A stretch of DNA of 29,767 nt from an uncultured Lachnospiraceae bacterium (GTDB lineage: Bacteria > Bacillota > Clostridia > Lachnospirales > Lachnospiraceae): the NCBI GenBank assembly GCA_910587765.1, contig CAJUNR010000049.1:1-29767 (forward strand). The letters are read 5' to 3'. Positions 13,398 through 22,261 of the stretch are shown here, one piece after another. The notes below the pieces were generated by a model that searched no databases, was not told where the DNA came from, and saw nothing but the letters and a program-made list of their open reading frames with translations. The position numbers and the translations under genes are program-made. Position 1 is the stretch's first letter. Each line of letters starts with the position of its first letter.

Positions 13398-16000
13398 TAC
13401 CATACGAAATTACACTACTCTCAAACAATGCCTTTCAGTTTGTCCGGGATCCCCTCGCTTCACTACCATACGAAATTACACTACTCTCAAACATGTCTGC
13501 GGTTTTCTCTTTCACAAACTCTGCTTCACTACCATACGAAATTACACTACTCTCAAACGACGGAGGCCATGGTGCAGGTGATTCAGGGGCTTCACTACCA
13601 TACGAAATTACACTACTCTCAAACTACAGCGGCTAGATTATTGATCGCATTTTGGCTTCACTACCATACGAAATTACACTACTCTCAAACCGAAGGTTTT
13701 CACCACTCGGAGGGTGCCCCGCTTCACTACCATACGAAATTACACTACTCTCAAACGCATGGATAGAGCTGCCTACGGTGTCGCTCGCTTCACTACCATA
13801 CGAAATTACACTACTCTCAAACATTCTTCCACACGCCCGAAGCTTGCTTCTTGCTTCACTACCATACGAAATTACACTACTCTCAAACCACATGGCGATA
13901 CTTCTGTATACTCGTAAAGCTTCACTACCATACGAAATTACACTACTCTCAAACTTTAAGGTAACGCAGATTGTCCGGCTCCCGGCTTCACTACCATACG
14001 AAATTACACTACTCTCAAACTATAATCCTCTATTTTCTCCCTTAATTCCTGCTTCACTACCATACGAAATTACACTACTCTCAAACGGCGTACCACATTT
14101 CAGAACAGCACCCATTGCTTCACTACCATACGAAATTACACTACTCTCAAACCGGTCCGCTGATCCGCGGGATTCTGGAAGCGCTTCACTACCATACGAA
14201 ATTACACTACTCTCAAACTTAACTGGGGAACGATATACCAACCGCCGAGCTTCACTACCATACGAAATTACACTACTCTCAAACCGGTCCGGCGAGATAC
14301 AACGCCCGGAGGCTGCTTCACTACCATACGAAATTACACTACTCTCAAACGATTTAACATGCGTCCTTGTTTCAAATTTCGCTTCACTACCATACGAAAT
14401 TACACTACTCTCAAACGTGTTCCGTCACAAATGACCGTCACTCTCAGCTTCACTACCATACGAAATTACACTACTCTCAAACTCGCGATGTAGATCTCCG
14501 GCGTCTTCGCCCGCTTCACTACCATACGAAATTACACTACTCTCAAACAGGCATTAGCCAGGAAAAACCATCCGGACGGCTTCACTACCATACGAAATTA
14601 CACTACTCTCAAACAGGCGCCGGGCGGTTCCGTCCAAAAGTCACGCTTCACTACCATACGAAATTACACTACTCTCAAACCTAAGGCAAGCGTTGCCGTT
14701 AAATCTTTGTGCTTCACTACCATACGAAATTACACTACTCTCAAACTCGATGGTTTCGTCCCTTTTGCTTATTTCAGCTTCACTACCATACGAAATTACA
14801 CTACTCTCAAACGCCTCCGTCAGCGCAGCCGGTCTAAACATTGCTTCACTACCATACGAAATTACACTACTCTCAAACACAGCACGCCCATAATGACTTC
14901 GCCGACCGGCTTCACTACCATACGAAATTACACTACTCTCAAACAAGGAGCCATGAGCCAGGTCGCCGCCACCAGCTTCACTACCATACGAAATTACACT
15001 ACTCTCAAACTATATCATTTGTAGGGGTTAGGTTACTGTCGCTTCACTACCATACGAAATTACACTACTCTCAAACCGTCCCTGAAAACATTCGGAAAAA
15101 GGTTCAGCTTCACTACCATACGAAATTACACTACTCTCAAACACAAGACCAGAATCACCGGCACCACGACCAGCTTCACTACCATACGAAATTACACTAC
15201 TCTCAAACAGCTTTGTTTTTATATAACAGCCATCCCAGGCTTCACTACCATACGAAATTACACTACTCTCAAACCAAGTAGTTAACTGCTTGCTAGGGTT
15301 ACTGGCTTCACTACCATACGAAATTACACTACTCTCAAACAGCCGGCAAGAGAAACGGACAAGCTTTAGCGCTTCACTACCATACGAAATTACACTACTC
15401 TCAAACAAGGGGGGATGCTATGGGATTTATACAGGAGCTTCACTACCATACGAAATTACACTACTCTCAAACTGCACGTCACGGTATACGATGTCCTCAC
15501 GGGCTTCACTACCATACGAAATTACACTACTCTCAAACCAATCAATACAGCCAATAGAACCGCCAGATGCTTCACTACCATACGAAATTACACTACTCTC
15601 AAACCTCCCTCCTGCGGACATGGTACAATGGTTGGCTTCACTACCATACGAAATTACACTACTCTCAAACAGCAATATTACCCTCTGTCTTCGCCACAAC
15701 GCTTCACTACCATACGAAATTACACTACTCTCAAACGGAATTTGCATTGTATATTTGCATGTATTTGCTTCACTACCATACGAAATTACACTACTCTCAA
15801 ACGGAACGTATATAGCCGGATTCCCCGTTGTTGCTTCACTACCATACGAAATTACACTACTCTCAAACGCCTCTGAAGTGGAGGAGGGGCAGCAGTTTGC
15901 TTCACTACCATACGAAATTACACTACTCTCAAACCAATGGAACCGAAAACGTCCGCCGCCACTTGCTTCACTACCATACGAAATTACACTACTCTCAAAC
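13398..16000 (-). CRISPR. Main part of the type II-A CRISPR array
   Basis: The remaining 29 bases of the split repeat lie at 13398-13426. They are followed by 39 full 36-nt repeats, starting at 13457 and then every 66 bp to 15965-16000, with 30-nt spacers throughout. On the plus strand each repeat begins GCTTCACTACCATACG and ends ACTACTCTCAAAC; the crRNA sense is the minus strand. By eye these 39 repeats are identical. With the distal part the whole array has 43 repeats and 42 spacers. I saw no duplicated spacer and no spacer matching elsewhere in the window. The newest spacers are at the 16000 end, next to the leader. Confidence 0.98.
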
Positions 16001-16073
16001 CTCAAATTATAACTCGATCAGGCGAGTATCAAATGCCCACTACAGCATCGTAACCCCGTACTTCTATTTATCA
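16001..16073 (-). promoter_or_regulatory. CRISPR leader with ATTTGAG anchor and array promoter
   Basis: The 73 bp between csn2 and the first repeat is the leader. Read on the minus strand it ends TATAATTTGAG against the first repeat. ATTTGAG (16001-16007) equals the leader-anchoring sequence known to direct Cas1-Cas2 integration in streptococcal type II-A systems. TATAAT (16006-16011) overlaps it and may be the array -10 box. TTGATA (16027-16032) is a possible -35 at 15 bp, shorter than ideal. Confidence 0.75.
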
Positions 16074-16757
16074 TTACATATTTAATTGGATTTCGCAAGC
16101 ATCTTTATCAATGATGATCACTTTTGTAAACATTTTCACTATATCTGGCTGTCGGCTTTCCAATAATAATATATGTATTTTATGATACTGTACGTATTCA
16201 TAGAGTTTTTCTACTTCATATTCTGTCAGATACGACAGTAAATGCACAAACACAAAACATTTTATCTCTAACAATTCACTCACAGCTTTTAAATAATCGA
16301 CAATCTTTTCGAGCAGACTTTCCTGCCCGTCAAAAAATTGGATTCCCAAAAATTTCAGTAATCCCTGAACATCTATTTTATCAGCGTATGTCAGTTCCCA
16401 GTCCACATCCTGTACAATATGCATGGCATAATTTTCAAGTTCAGAAAGAATCTGATTGTTTTCCAACAGCAGCTCTGACGAAACTATGTTTCTCTTCAGC
16501 ACATCCATAAGTTTTCCCAGCAGTTTCCTTTCATTCAATGAAACCGCCAGTGGATTCACAATACAAAGCAGATGGTCTTTTTTCCTGATCGGCACTTCAT
16601 TCTCCGACAAAACAAAACCGGTTCCGTCTCCCTTATCATCCACAGATAATTCTTTTACTATTTGACAGAACATTCCTGGATGCTCCACCACCAGAAGATT
16701 TCTGGTATTTTCTTTAAAATCAAACACAAATTGGAAATCTGAATACAGCAGTTTCAT
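16074..16757 (-). CDS. csn2: Type II-A CRISPR adaptation protein Csn2
   Basis: A 227-residue protein in the expected place, last in cas9-cas1-cas2-csn2. Csn2 is the marker of subtype II-A. Known members form a calcium-bound tetrameric ring that slides on DNA ends and is needed for spacer acquisition. Features supporting the call are the N-terminal MKLLYSDFQFVFDF, the central NPLAVSLNERKLLGKL, and the C-terminal KCFVFVHLLSYLTEYEVEKLYEYV with HKIHILLLES, all family-like, plus the usual length of about 220. The start overlaps the cas2 stop by four bases, so translation is coupled. The stop is 73 bp from the first repeat. Confidence 0.9.
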   Translation of the reverse strand: MKLLYSDFQFVFDFKENTRNLLVVEHPGMFCQIVKELSVDDKGDGTGFVLSENEVPIRKKDHLLCIVNPLAVSLNERKLLGKLMDVLKRNIVSSELLLENNQILSELENYAMHIVQDVDWELTYADKIDVQGLLKFLGIQFFDGQESLLEKIVDYLKAVSELLEIKCFVFVHLLSYLTEYEVEKLYEYVQYHKIHILLLESRQPDIVKMFTKVIIIDKDACEIQLNM

Positions 16758-17074
16758 AAAATCACCAGCCTTTTATCACTTTGCAAAACCTCCGACTTGT
16801 ATTCTCCTGTTATCATTTCCATTTTAGAAAATTGCTTTTCAGTCAGGGTCAGTATCTGCACCAGCCCTTCTGGTGGTCTGTTTTTACGAAGATTTTGAAT
16901 GATCGCTTCGGAAACGGTTGCATTCAAAGCCAATTTGCAGTAAACAGATTCCTGAAGCATAATAAACCCGCTTTTTATCAAATGTTTCCGAAATTTTGTA
17001 TACTCCCTTCGATCTGCCGCAGTCAACGTCGGCAGATCAAAGAATACCATGATTCTCATATACCTATAACTCAT
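16754..17074 (-). CDS. cas2: CRISPR-associated endonuclease Cas2
   Basis: A 106-residue ferredoxin-fold protein. It begins MSYRYMRIMVFFDLP, with the conserved Asp13 at the end of the first beta strand, and continues with TAADRREYTKFRKHLIKSGFIMLQESVY, typical of type II Cas2. In known systems a Cas2 dimer bridges two Cas1 dimers to form the integrase that inserts new spacers at the leader-repeat junction. The start overlaps the end of cas1 by 11 bases and the end overlaps csn2 by four. Confidence 0.95.
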   Translation of the reverse strand: MSYRYMRIMVFFDLPTLTAADRREYTKFRKHLIKSGFIMLQESVYCKLALNATVSEAIIQNLRKNRPPEGLVQILTLTEKQFSKMEMITGEYKSEVLQSDKRLVIL

Positions 17075-17936
17075 TTCTATAAAACCTGATCATTGAAACA
17101 TCCTGTTCGTTGACGGCATCGAATACACTTCTGCAATAGATTTTTATTGCATTGTTCAGATAATTCTTTTTCCCATCGATAAAAACCTCATGATTCAGTA
17201 TCCCTACCATCTGCATTTTTTCCTCATGTTCAAATTTTTCCGGCTTCATTTTATAGACCTGCATATCTGCCAGAATCCGGAAAGGTTCCATAAGATCAGA
17301 ACCGAAATTAAACTGATTGAACATATTATCATGAAACAGACCTAATTGTGTCAGATATCCGTTGGCTGTAATTTCCCGATTGCAGGCTGATAACAACAGG
17401 CCATATCCGTAATTCAGCGCCGCATTATACGGACAATCTTCTGCTCTGGTAAATTTCATTCCGAACAACGCATTAAAATATACTTTTGCCGCATGTCCTT
17501 CCCGATTGGTGGAATCTCCGGGAGTGATTTGTGCTATATATTCTTCTAACAGATGATACTCTTCTTTTCCCAGCCCCTTTAAAAACTCCATCTGCCTGCG
17601 AATCTTTTCTGTCACAATCTCTGTCCAGACCATCTCTTTCGCTTCAGACGACCACTCTATCTGTTTTCGTACTTTAGCGCTTGTATCATGACTGCCGTAG
17701 TAGGGAATCAGTTCAGCAGACGGATTTCTTTTTTCATCGCAAAAAATTACTTTGATCTTTCTGCGCATCAACTCATTGAGCAGTACGGCAGTCAAGGACA
17801 CTGCCGTAGACTCAATCATAAGAATAGATATTTCACTCAGATGGATCCTCGTAACCTCCTGCTGACGTACCACCAGATAGTCCAGTTTATAATCCAGTTT
17901 CGCACTTCTGGATATCACAATTGTCCGCCAGCTCAT
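17064..17936 (-). CDS. cas1: CRISPR-associated integrase Cas1 (type II)
   Basis: A 290-residue Cas1, the catalytic subunit of spacer integration. The metal-binding residues appear to be Glu146 (TNREGHAAKVYFNALFG), His202 (GLFHDN) and Glu217 (DLMEPFR), close in number to Glu149, His205 and Glu220 of S. pyogenes Cas1. The N-terminal MSWRTIVISRSAKLDYKLDY is typical of type II Cas1. The start overlaps the cas9 stop by four bases (ATGA), so the cas genes are translated as a coupled set. No truncation or missing residue was seen. Confidence 0.96.
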   Translation of the reverse strand: MSWRTIVISRSAKLDYKLDYLVVRQQEVTRIHLSEISILMIESTAVSLTAVLLNELMRRKIKVIFCDEKRNPSAELIPYYGSHDTSAKVRKQIEWSSEAKEMVWTEIVTEKIRRQMEFLKGLGKEEYHLLEEYIAQITPGDSTNREGHAAKVYFNALFGMKFTRAEDCPYNAALNYGYGLLLSACNREITANGYLTQLGLFHDNMFNQFNFGSDLMEPFRILADMQVYKMKPEKFEHEEKMQMVGILNHEVFIDGKKNYLNNAIKIYCRSVFDAVNEQDVSMIRFYRNEL

Positions 17937-20900
17937 ATCGTCAGCAGATCCGTCACCTGCTCATAAATTCCCGTCACCGACTGGGCAATCAGTTTTACTG
18001 AATTGCATTTGCTGATTGTTTTTACAACTTTCGTCGTTCCTGAATTTGCTGATCCACCAATCAAGGTCAGATTTCCTGTTATTGGCCTGCATTGAAAAAA
18101 CTGAAGCATTTCCCCCAACACAACGCACTGTTCCGGTAAATCAAGTATGACAAACTTGTCTCGCCCTTCCGCAAGAACTTTCTTTGGATTTGCCGGTCTG
18201 TAGCGATAGATTGTATTGCTCAGCTTGTCAAGAAACAGATCATACAATCCGATATTCGCATCACTTGTAATACCGGTCTCCTGCCTCACCTCCAACAACG
18301 TCCGTTTATCTCTTCTGACAGTATTTTCCTCCAAATATTTTGTTACTTTTTTCAAATATATAACCGAATCCGGATCCAGACATAACTGTACTGCCCCTTG
18401 CAGGATCAACTGTTTTCCTGTGCTTCCCTTCAAATACATCGGAAAACCATTGATAACCAGACGTGCGTTTTTCTTAATACAGGGAATCAATATCCTTGGA
18501 TTTTTCAAACCATAAAACTCTCTGCAGTATTGAAGCAGCAGCTCCGGATTACTTTCAAATTCTTTTTTTCGATACAACGGGACTGTCTCTATCGTTCGTA
18601 TCTCTTTTTCCTTTTTTCCTTCAGAAGCTACCAGCATAAAATGAGAAGGTGTAACCGATGTATAGCCGCCATATTTTTTCGGATCCATTCCTTTTTTAAG
18701 CGGGACCAGACCTTTTGCTTTTTCTTTATCCTTTGGAGCACCCGCAATTGTCTGATCAAACAATCCTCCTTTATTGCAAAACGCATACCGTGTAAACAAG
18801 ATATCATTCCTCGACAACGTCTCTTCAACACATCGGATGCTCCCATCCTTTCCCCGTTTCCATACAACTTCTCCATTCACGATCTGGTCATAACAAAACA
18901 TCTGATTCAGGCTGTATTTCTTTCCGGGATTTTCTTTCAGCCAGCGTAGCGGATTACCGGTAAATTTCGTATGATAGACATTTCCTACCACAATATTCTG
19001 ATAGGCATCTTTTGCATGATGATAATCATTCAAATCCCGTACTTTCACATAACGCAGATGTTCTTTTCTAAAATCAGAAACCGCTTTCGCCTTTACATAT
19101 ACAATCTCCGACTGATCATACACCCGTTTCAGCAATGTTGCCGCCACTTTGGAAGACTGCCTTGTCTCCACCAACTGACGATTGATAAAGCCTGCCAGTT
19201 CTTCTTCCGTCAAAGGGTTTGTCCGCGTAAGACGTTCGTATTTTTTCTCCGAAATTAATCCTTTCTCCTTCAGATATCTCCAAGTGCCCCGCATCTTCTG
19301 CTGAATTTCCGGAGCTACCATTCCATCGCTTTTTTTCGCATTTACAGTACGCTTCACCAACACCAGATTATCCAAACTGTCGTCTTTCGTCTTTGACTGC
19401 GGATAAATATGATCCCTGTCCCAGACCGTCGCATCATTCAACTGTGACAGCTCGATCCTCTCGCCTGTATACATGCATCTCCCCATCTGTGTATAATACA
19501 AATACAGCTTAATGGCCTTAAAATCGCTTTCGGAATATTTGCGCAGTTCCTCCTGCCAGTCTCTGGCCTCATCCTGAATCACTGCATACGCTTCCATTAA
19601 TTTATCTTTTCTGGAAACGGTACGTTTCTTTTCTTCCTCACCCCTTGCCATCTCAACAAATATTTTCTTCGGTTCGCATCCCATCACGTTTTTGATTTCT
19701 TCCACAATCTGAATCGTCTGCCAGACTGCACGTTTTATGGATGGAGAGGCTGCTACATCTTTGACCAGACTGTCATAGGTAATTTCCTTCACATGATAGC
19801 CACCGTTCTCTTCATCCATCGCCTGAGCGAATGTATATTGCTGACTCAGCAACTGCATCAGATTATTCTGCGTATTTCTAAGCCCCTGCATGATGGTCAT
19901 GCATTCTCCCGTTGTACAGTCCGCGCCTTCCATCTCATTCAGAAAACGCTCCGACAATCTTCCCCAGCCCTGGAATTTCAATCCGGACAACGATTTCATC
20001 TGCTCGTCCGTTATCCTCTGTCCATAATGCTGCCGAATAATCCTCTGAAGCATCTTCCGATCTTCTCCATACAATGTAATCCATAGAATAATATCTTCTG
20101 CCATCTTCTGTACAGAGTGTTTTTCCAGATCCTCACCCCAGATTTTTTTCAGTGCATGATACGAAGACAGAGATGCTTTAAAATTCCCGTCAAATCCGGA
20201 AAGTTCTTCCTTCTTTACCGCATATCCGTTCGCATTCAGATAGTCCAGCAGTTTCTTTCCTGTTATCTGTTTCTGTTTTTTAAACAGTTTCGTTACAATT
20301 TCCTGCTTCAGTTCCACCGGCAGTTTTTCATCACGTATTTTTACATTGTTTAATTCGTTCAAAACCATAAATTCTGAATAAAGCAAGGAATGTTTGGGCA
20401 GCACAGTCTCATGAATCAAATACGTGCACTGATTTGTCATCCTGCGGATAAAACGCTCGGCGGATTTGTCTCTGTCCACTTTTTGGTCAAAATTCCAGGG
20501 ACGAACAGCCCCTGTCTCCTGTTCTTTTCTGATCATCCAACAGTTTTCTCCGGCCGCGGTGTTCAAAGGGCCAACATAATAAGGAATCCGAAATTCAAAC
20601 AAATCCAGAATTTTCTGACGGACAGTTTTTCCACATTCCATATCCGTCTCCAGAAGGAACGGGTGATACTTCTGTGCATGATCAAGAATACGCTCCAATT
20701 CCATCCGGTTCACCTGATAAGGAATGACACCGTTGTCTTTGCCGACCTGCAGCGGTAAAAAAGAGCCGTTTTCTATTTCTTTTTTTATATCTGTAACCTC
20801 AGGTAAATCCGCAGGCATTTTACTGAGTAATTTTTTCAGTGCTTTATAAAATATCTCCTGACCACACTGTTTGATCTCACATCGCTTCCCGTTTCTGCGG

Positions 20901-21991
20901 AACATTCCTATATAGGCGCAGTAGTTATCCGTGCCGGAAACAGAAAACCACGGTTTATATTCTTCCGGACAATGGTTTCGTACAAGCTTTTTCAACAGCT
21001 TCAGATCCTGACGATGCTTCTCATATGTATTTACTTTCGCTGCGCATAAGTAGGATTTGCCTTCGTATTCGCCTCCCGCCAGAATATCTGACAGGATTGC
21101 CCAACTGTACATGGCATGAAAAATATCCAGGATACCGGTCCGTTCCTGTATCTCTTCTTCCAGAGCCAAACGGACTTCTTCATAACCTGCTTCTGAAAAA
21201 TTAATCTTGTTATGCTCAAGTTCTGACAGTTCTTCCTCTGCAAATATTACAGAAAGACTGGCTTTCATTCCTGTAATCAGTTTAAATATTTCTTTTTTCT
21301 GCTTCTCTGTCTTGTCAATATGGCACAAAAGCTCCAATCTCCGGCATCGCTCCATTCTGCCGGTCTTCCGGTCTTTCAGAAGATCCGCAAAATCATTTTC
21401 GGAATCACACTCCAGTTCCAGACCCAGTTCCTCCAGCAGACAGTCCTGAAAAACCTGGAAGGTCGCATGAAAAGATGTGACATTTTCAATACTGCCCTGA
21501 AAGAGAAAATGTCCTCTGTGTTTCATCAGATGATGCAACGCCAGATAAAGAAATCGCAAATCGTATTCTTTTTCTCCGCGGACCAAAGCGTTCCTGAGAT
21601 GATAGATGGTCGGATATTCTTTATAATAATCCACGTCTGTAAAGTCTTCATCGCTGAACAAAGAATAGATCTGCGGCTCTTTTTTATCCTCCTCCCAATA
21701 AGCGCTGTCATTGATTCTCTGAAAAAAACCGGCATCCACCTTCTCCATTTCTTTCGCAAACAGCTCCTGCAGAAGCAGGATTCTTTGTTTTCTTCTCTGC
21801 AGTCTCCGCCGGTTTGTCCGATATTTTCTTCTCTCTGCCGCTGTATTAGCCGCGTCAAACAGCCTCACTCCCCACAGCGATTTTCCTTTTTTCCTTATAA
21901 TGTGATATTCCGGATCCGTCACCGCCCATCCTGCAGAATCCGTGCCAATATCCAATCCCAGATAATACTCTTTTTCCTCTTTATTCTGCAT
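17933..21991 (-). CDS. cas9: CRISPR-associated endonuclease Cas9 (type II-A)
   Basis: A 1352-residue RNA-guided DNA endonuclease, close in size to S. pyogenes Cas9 (1368). Catalytic residues are intact: RuvC-I Asp14 (YLGLDIGTDSAGWAV), RuvC-II Glu780 (IFVEMARGEE), HNH His861 (WDRDHIYPQS), and RuvC-III His992 and Asp995 (HHAKDAYQN). An arginine-rich bridge helix follows RuvC-I (AAERRKYRTNRRRLQRRKQR). The large REC lobe covers roughly 95-740. The C-terminal PAM-interacting part includes KYGGYTSVTPSHFMLV, as in II-A enzymes; the PAM cannot be read from sequence alone. The ATG follows AAAGGAG by eight bases. Upstream are the cas9 promoter and the divergent tracrRNA. The cas region is visibly richer in A+T than the housekeeping genes on its left, suggesting acquisition. 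Confidence 0.98.
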   Translation of the reverse strand: MQNKEEKEYYLGLDIGTDSAGWAVTDPEYHIIRKKGKSLWGVRLFDAANTAAERRKYRTNRRRLQRRKQRILLLQELFAKEMEKVDAGFFQRINDSAYWEEDKKEPQIYSLFSDEDFTDVDYYKEYPTIYHLRNALVRGEKEYDLRFLYLALHHLMKHRGHFLFQGSIENVTSFHATFQVFQDCLLEELGLELECDSENDFADLLKDRKTGRMERCRRLELLCHIDKTEKQKKEIFKLITGMKASLSVIFAEEELSELEHNKINFSEAGYEEVRLALEEEIQERTGILDIFHAMYSWAILSDILAGGEYEGKSYLCAAKVNTYEKHRQDLKLLKKLVRNHCPEEYKPWFSVSGTDNYCAYIGMFRRNGKRCEIKQCGQEIFYKALKKLLSKMPADLPEVTDIKKEIENGSFLPLQVGKDNGVIPYQVNRMELERILDHAQKYHPFLLETDMECGKTVRQKILDLFEFRIPYYVGPLNTAAGENCWMIRKEQETGAVRPWNFDQKVDRDKSAERFIRRMTNQCTYLIHETVLPKHSLLYSEFMVLNELNNVKIRDEKLPVELKQEIVTKLFKKQKQITGKKLLDYLNANGYAVKKEELSGFDGNFKASLSSYHALKKIWGEDLEKHSVQKMAEDIILWITLYGEDRKMLQRIIRQHYGQRITDEQMKSLSGLKFQGWGRLSERFLNEMEGADCTTGECMTIMQGLRNTQNNLMQLLSQQYTFAQAMDEENGGYHVKEITYDSLVKDVAASPSIKRAVWQTIQIVEEIKNVMGCEPKKIFVEMARGEEEKKRTVSRKDKLMEAYAVIQDEARDWQEELRKYSESDFKAIKLYLYYTQMGRCMYTGERIELSQLNDATVWDRDHIYPQSKTKDDSLDNLVLVKRTVNAKKSDGMVAPEIQQKMRGTWRYLKEKGLISEKKYERLTRTNPLTEEELAGFINRQLVETRQSSKVAATLLKRVYDQSEIVYVKAKAVSDFRKEHLRYVKVRDLNDYHHAKDAYQNIVVGNVYHTKFTGNPLRWLKENPGKKYSLNQMFCYDQIVNGEVVWKRGKDGSIRCVEETLSRNDILFTRYAFCNKGGLFDQTIAGAPKDKEKAKGLVPLKKGMDPKKYGGYTSVTPSHFMLVASEGKKEKEIRTIETVPLYRKKEFESNPELLLQYCREFYGLKNPRILIPCIKKNARLVINGFPMYLKGSTGKQLILQGAVQLCLDPDSVIYLKKVTKYLEENTVRRDKRTLLEVRQETGITSDANIGLYDLFLDKLSNTIYRYRPANPKKVLAEGRDKFVILDLPEQCVVLGEMLQFFQCRPITGNLTLIGGSANSGTTKVVKTISKCNSVKLIAQSVTGIYEQVTDLLTI

Positions 21992-22019
21992 CTTCCCTCT
22001 CCTTTGTTAAAATATCAAA

Positions 22020-22048
22020 CTATTACATAAATCATTAATTTTTTTCAA
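22020..22048 (-). promoter_or_regulatory. Candidate promoter of the cas9-cas1-cas2-csn2 operon
   Basis: On the minus strand TTGAAA (22043-22048) and TAATAG (22020-22025) are 17 bp apart, leaving a leader of about 20 nt before the cas9 ribosome binding site. The match is moderate. It lies ten bases from the -35 box of the divergent tracrRNA promoter, so one bound regulator could affect both. Confidence 0.5.
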
Positions 22049-22057
22049 AGTTTTCCA

Positions 22058-22086
22058 TTGACAAAACCATTTTTATCTTTTATAGT
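22058..22086 (+). promoter_or_regulatory. Sigma-A promoter of the tracrRNA
   Basis: TTGACA (22058-22063) and TATAGT (22081-22086) are separated by exactly 17 bp, a strong housekeeping promoter. The start is expected near 22093, about ten bases before the anti-repeat. Confidence 0.85.
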
Positions 22087-22092
22087 ATAGAT

Positions 22093-22211
22093 GTCTCGAA
22101 TGATTCACTACCATACGAGATTACACTACAAGTTCAAATAAAAATTTATTCAAATCCTTTTGCTGCATTGTGCAGAAACCCAAGATCTGGAAACAGATCT
22201 TTTTGTTTTTT
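22093..22211 (+). ncRNA. tracrRNA of the type II-A CRISPR-Cas9 system
   Basis: About 118 nt, transcribed divergently from cas9. The anti-repeat (22104-22139) matches the array repeat over 24 continuous positions except for one A-to-G change that still pairs as G-U. The pairing is a six-base lower stem (GUUUGA with UCAAAU), a GA/AAGU bulge as in S. pyogenes, and a long upper stem. Downstream come an AU-rich nexus-like hairpin near 22136-22150 (AATAAA/TTTATT), a small hairpin CTGCA-TTG-TGCAG near 22163-22175, and a terminator hairpin. It is needed for crRNA maturation by RNase III and for Cas9 activity. The exact 5' end is inferred from the promoter. Confidence 0.92.
22182..22211 (+). terminator. 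Intrinsic terminator of the tracrRNA
   Basis: AAGATCTG (22182-22189) and CAGATCTT (22194-22201) form a perfect 8-bp stem with a GAAA tetraloop, followed by TTTGTTTTTT. It probably also forms the 3' hairpin of the mature tracrRNA. Confidence 0.9.
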
Positions 22212-22261
22212 CCATTCTATCAATATCCCTGTCCAATAATCACACCTGAACTCCCGAACAT

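Noticed and set aside
12089..15964. Self-targeting spacers.
   Set aside because: By eye no spacer matches another part of this window. This does not exclude targets elsewhere in the genome.
13428..16085. Long open frames across the array encoding repeated peptides such as ASLPYEITLLSN and TTIRNYTTLK.
   Set aside because: They arise because the 66-bp repeat unit is divisible by three and lacks stops. They are CRISPR repeats, not proteins.
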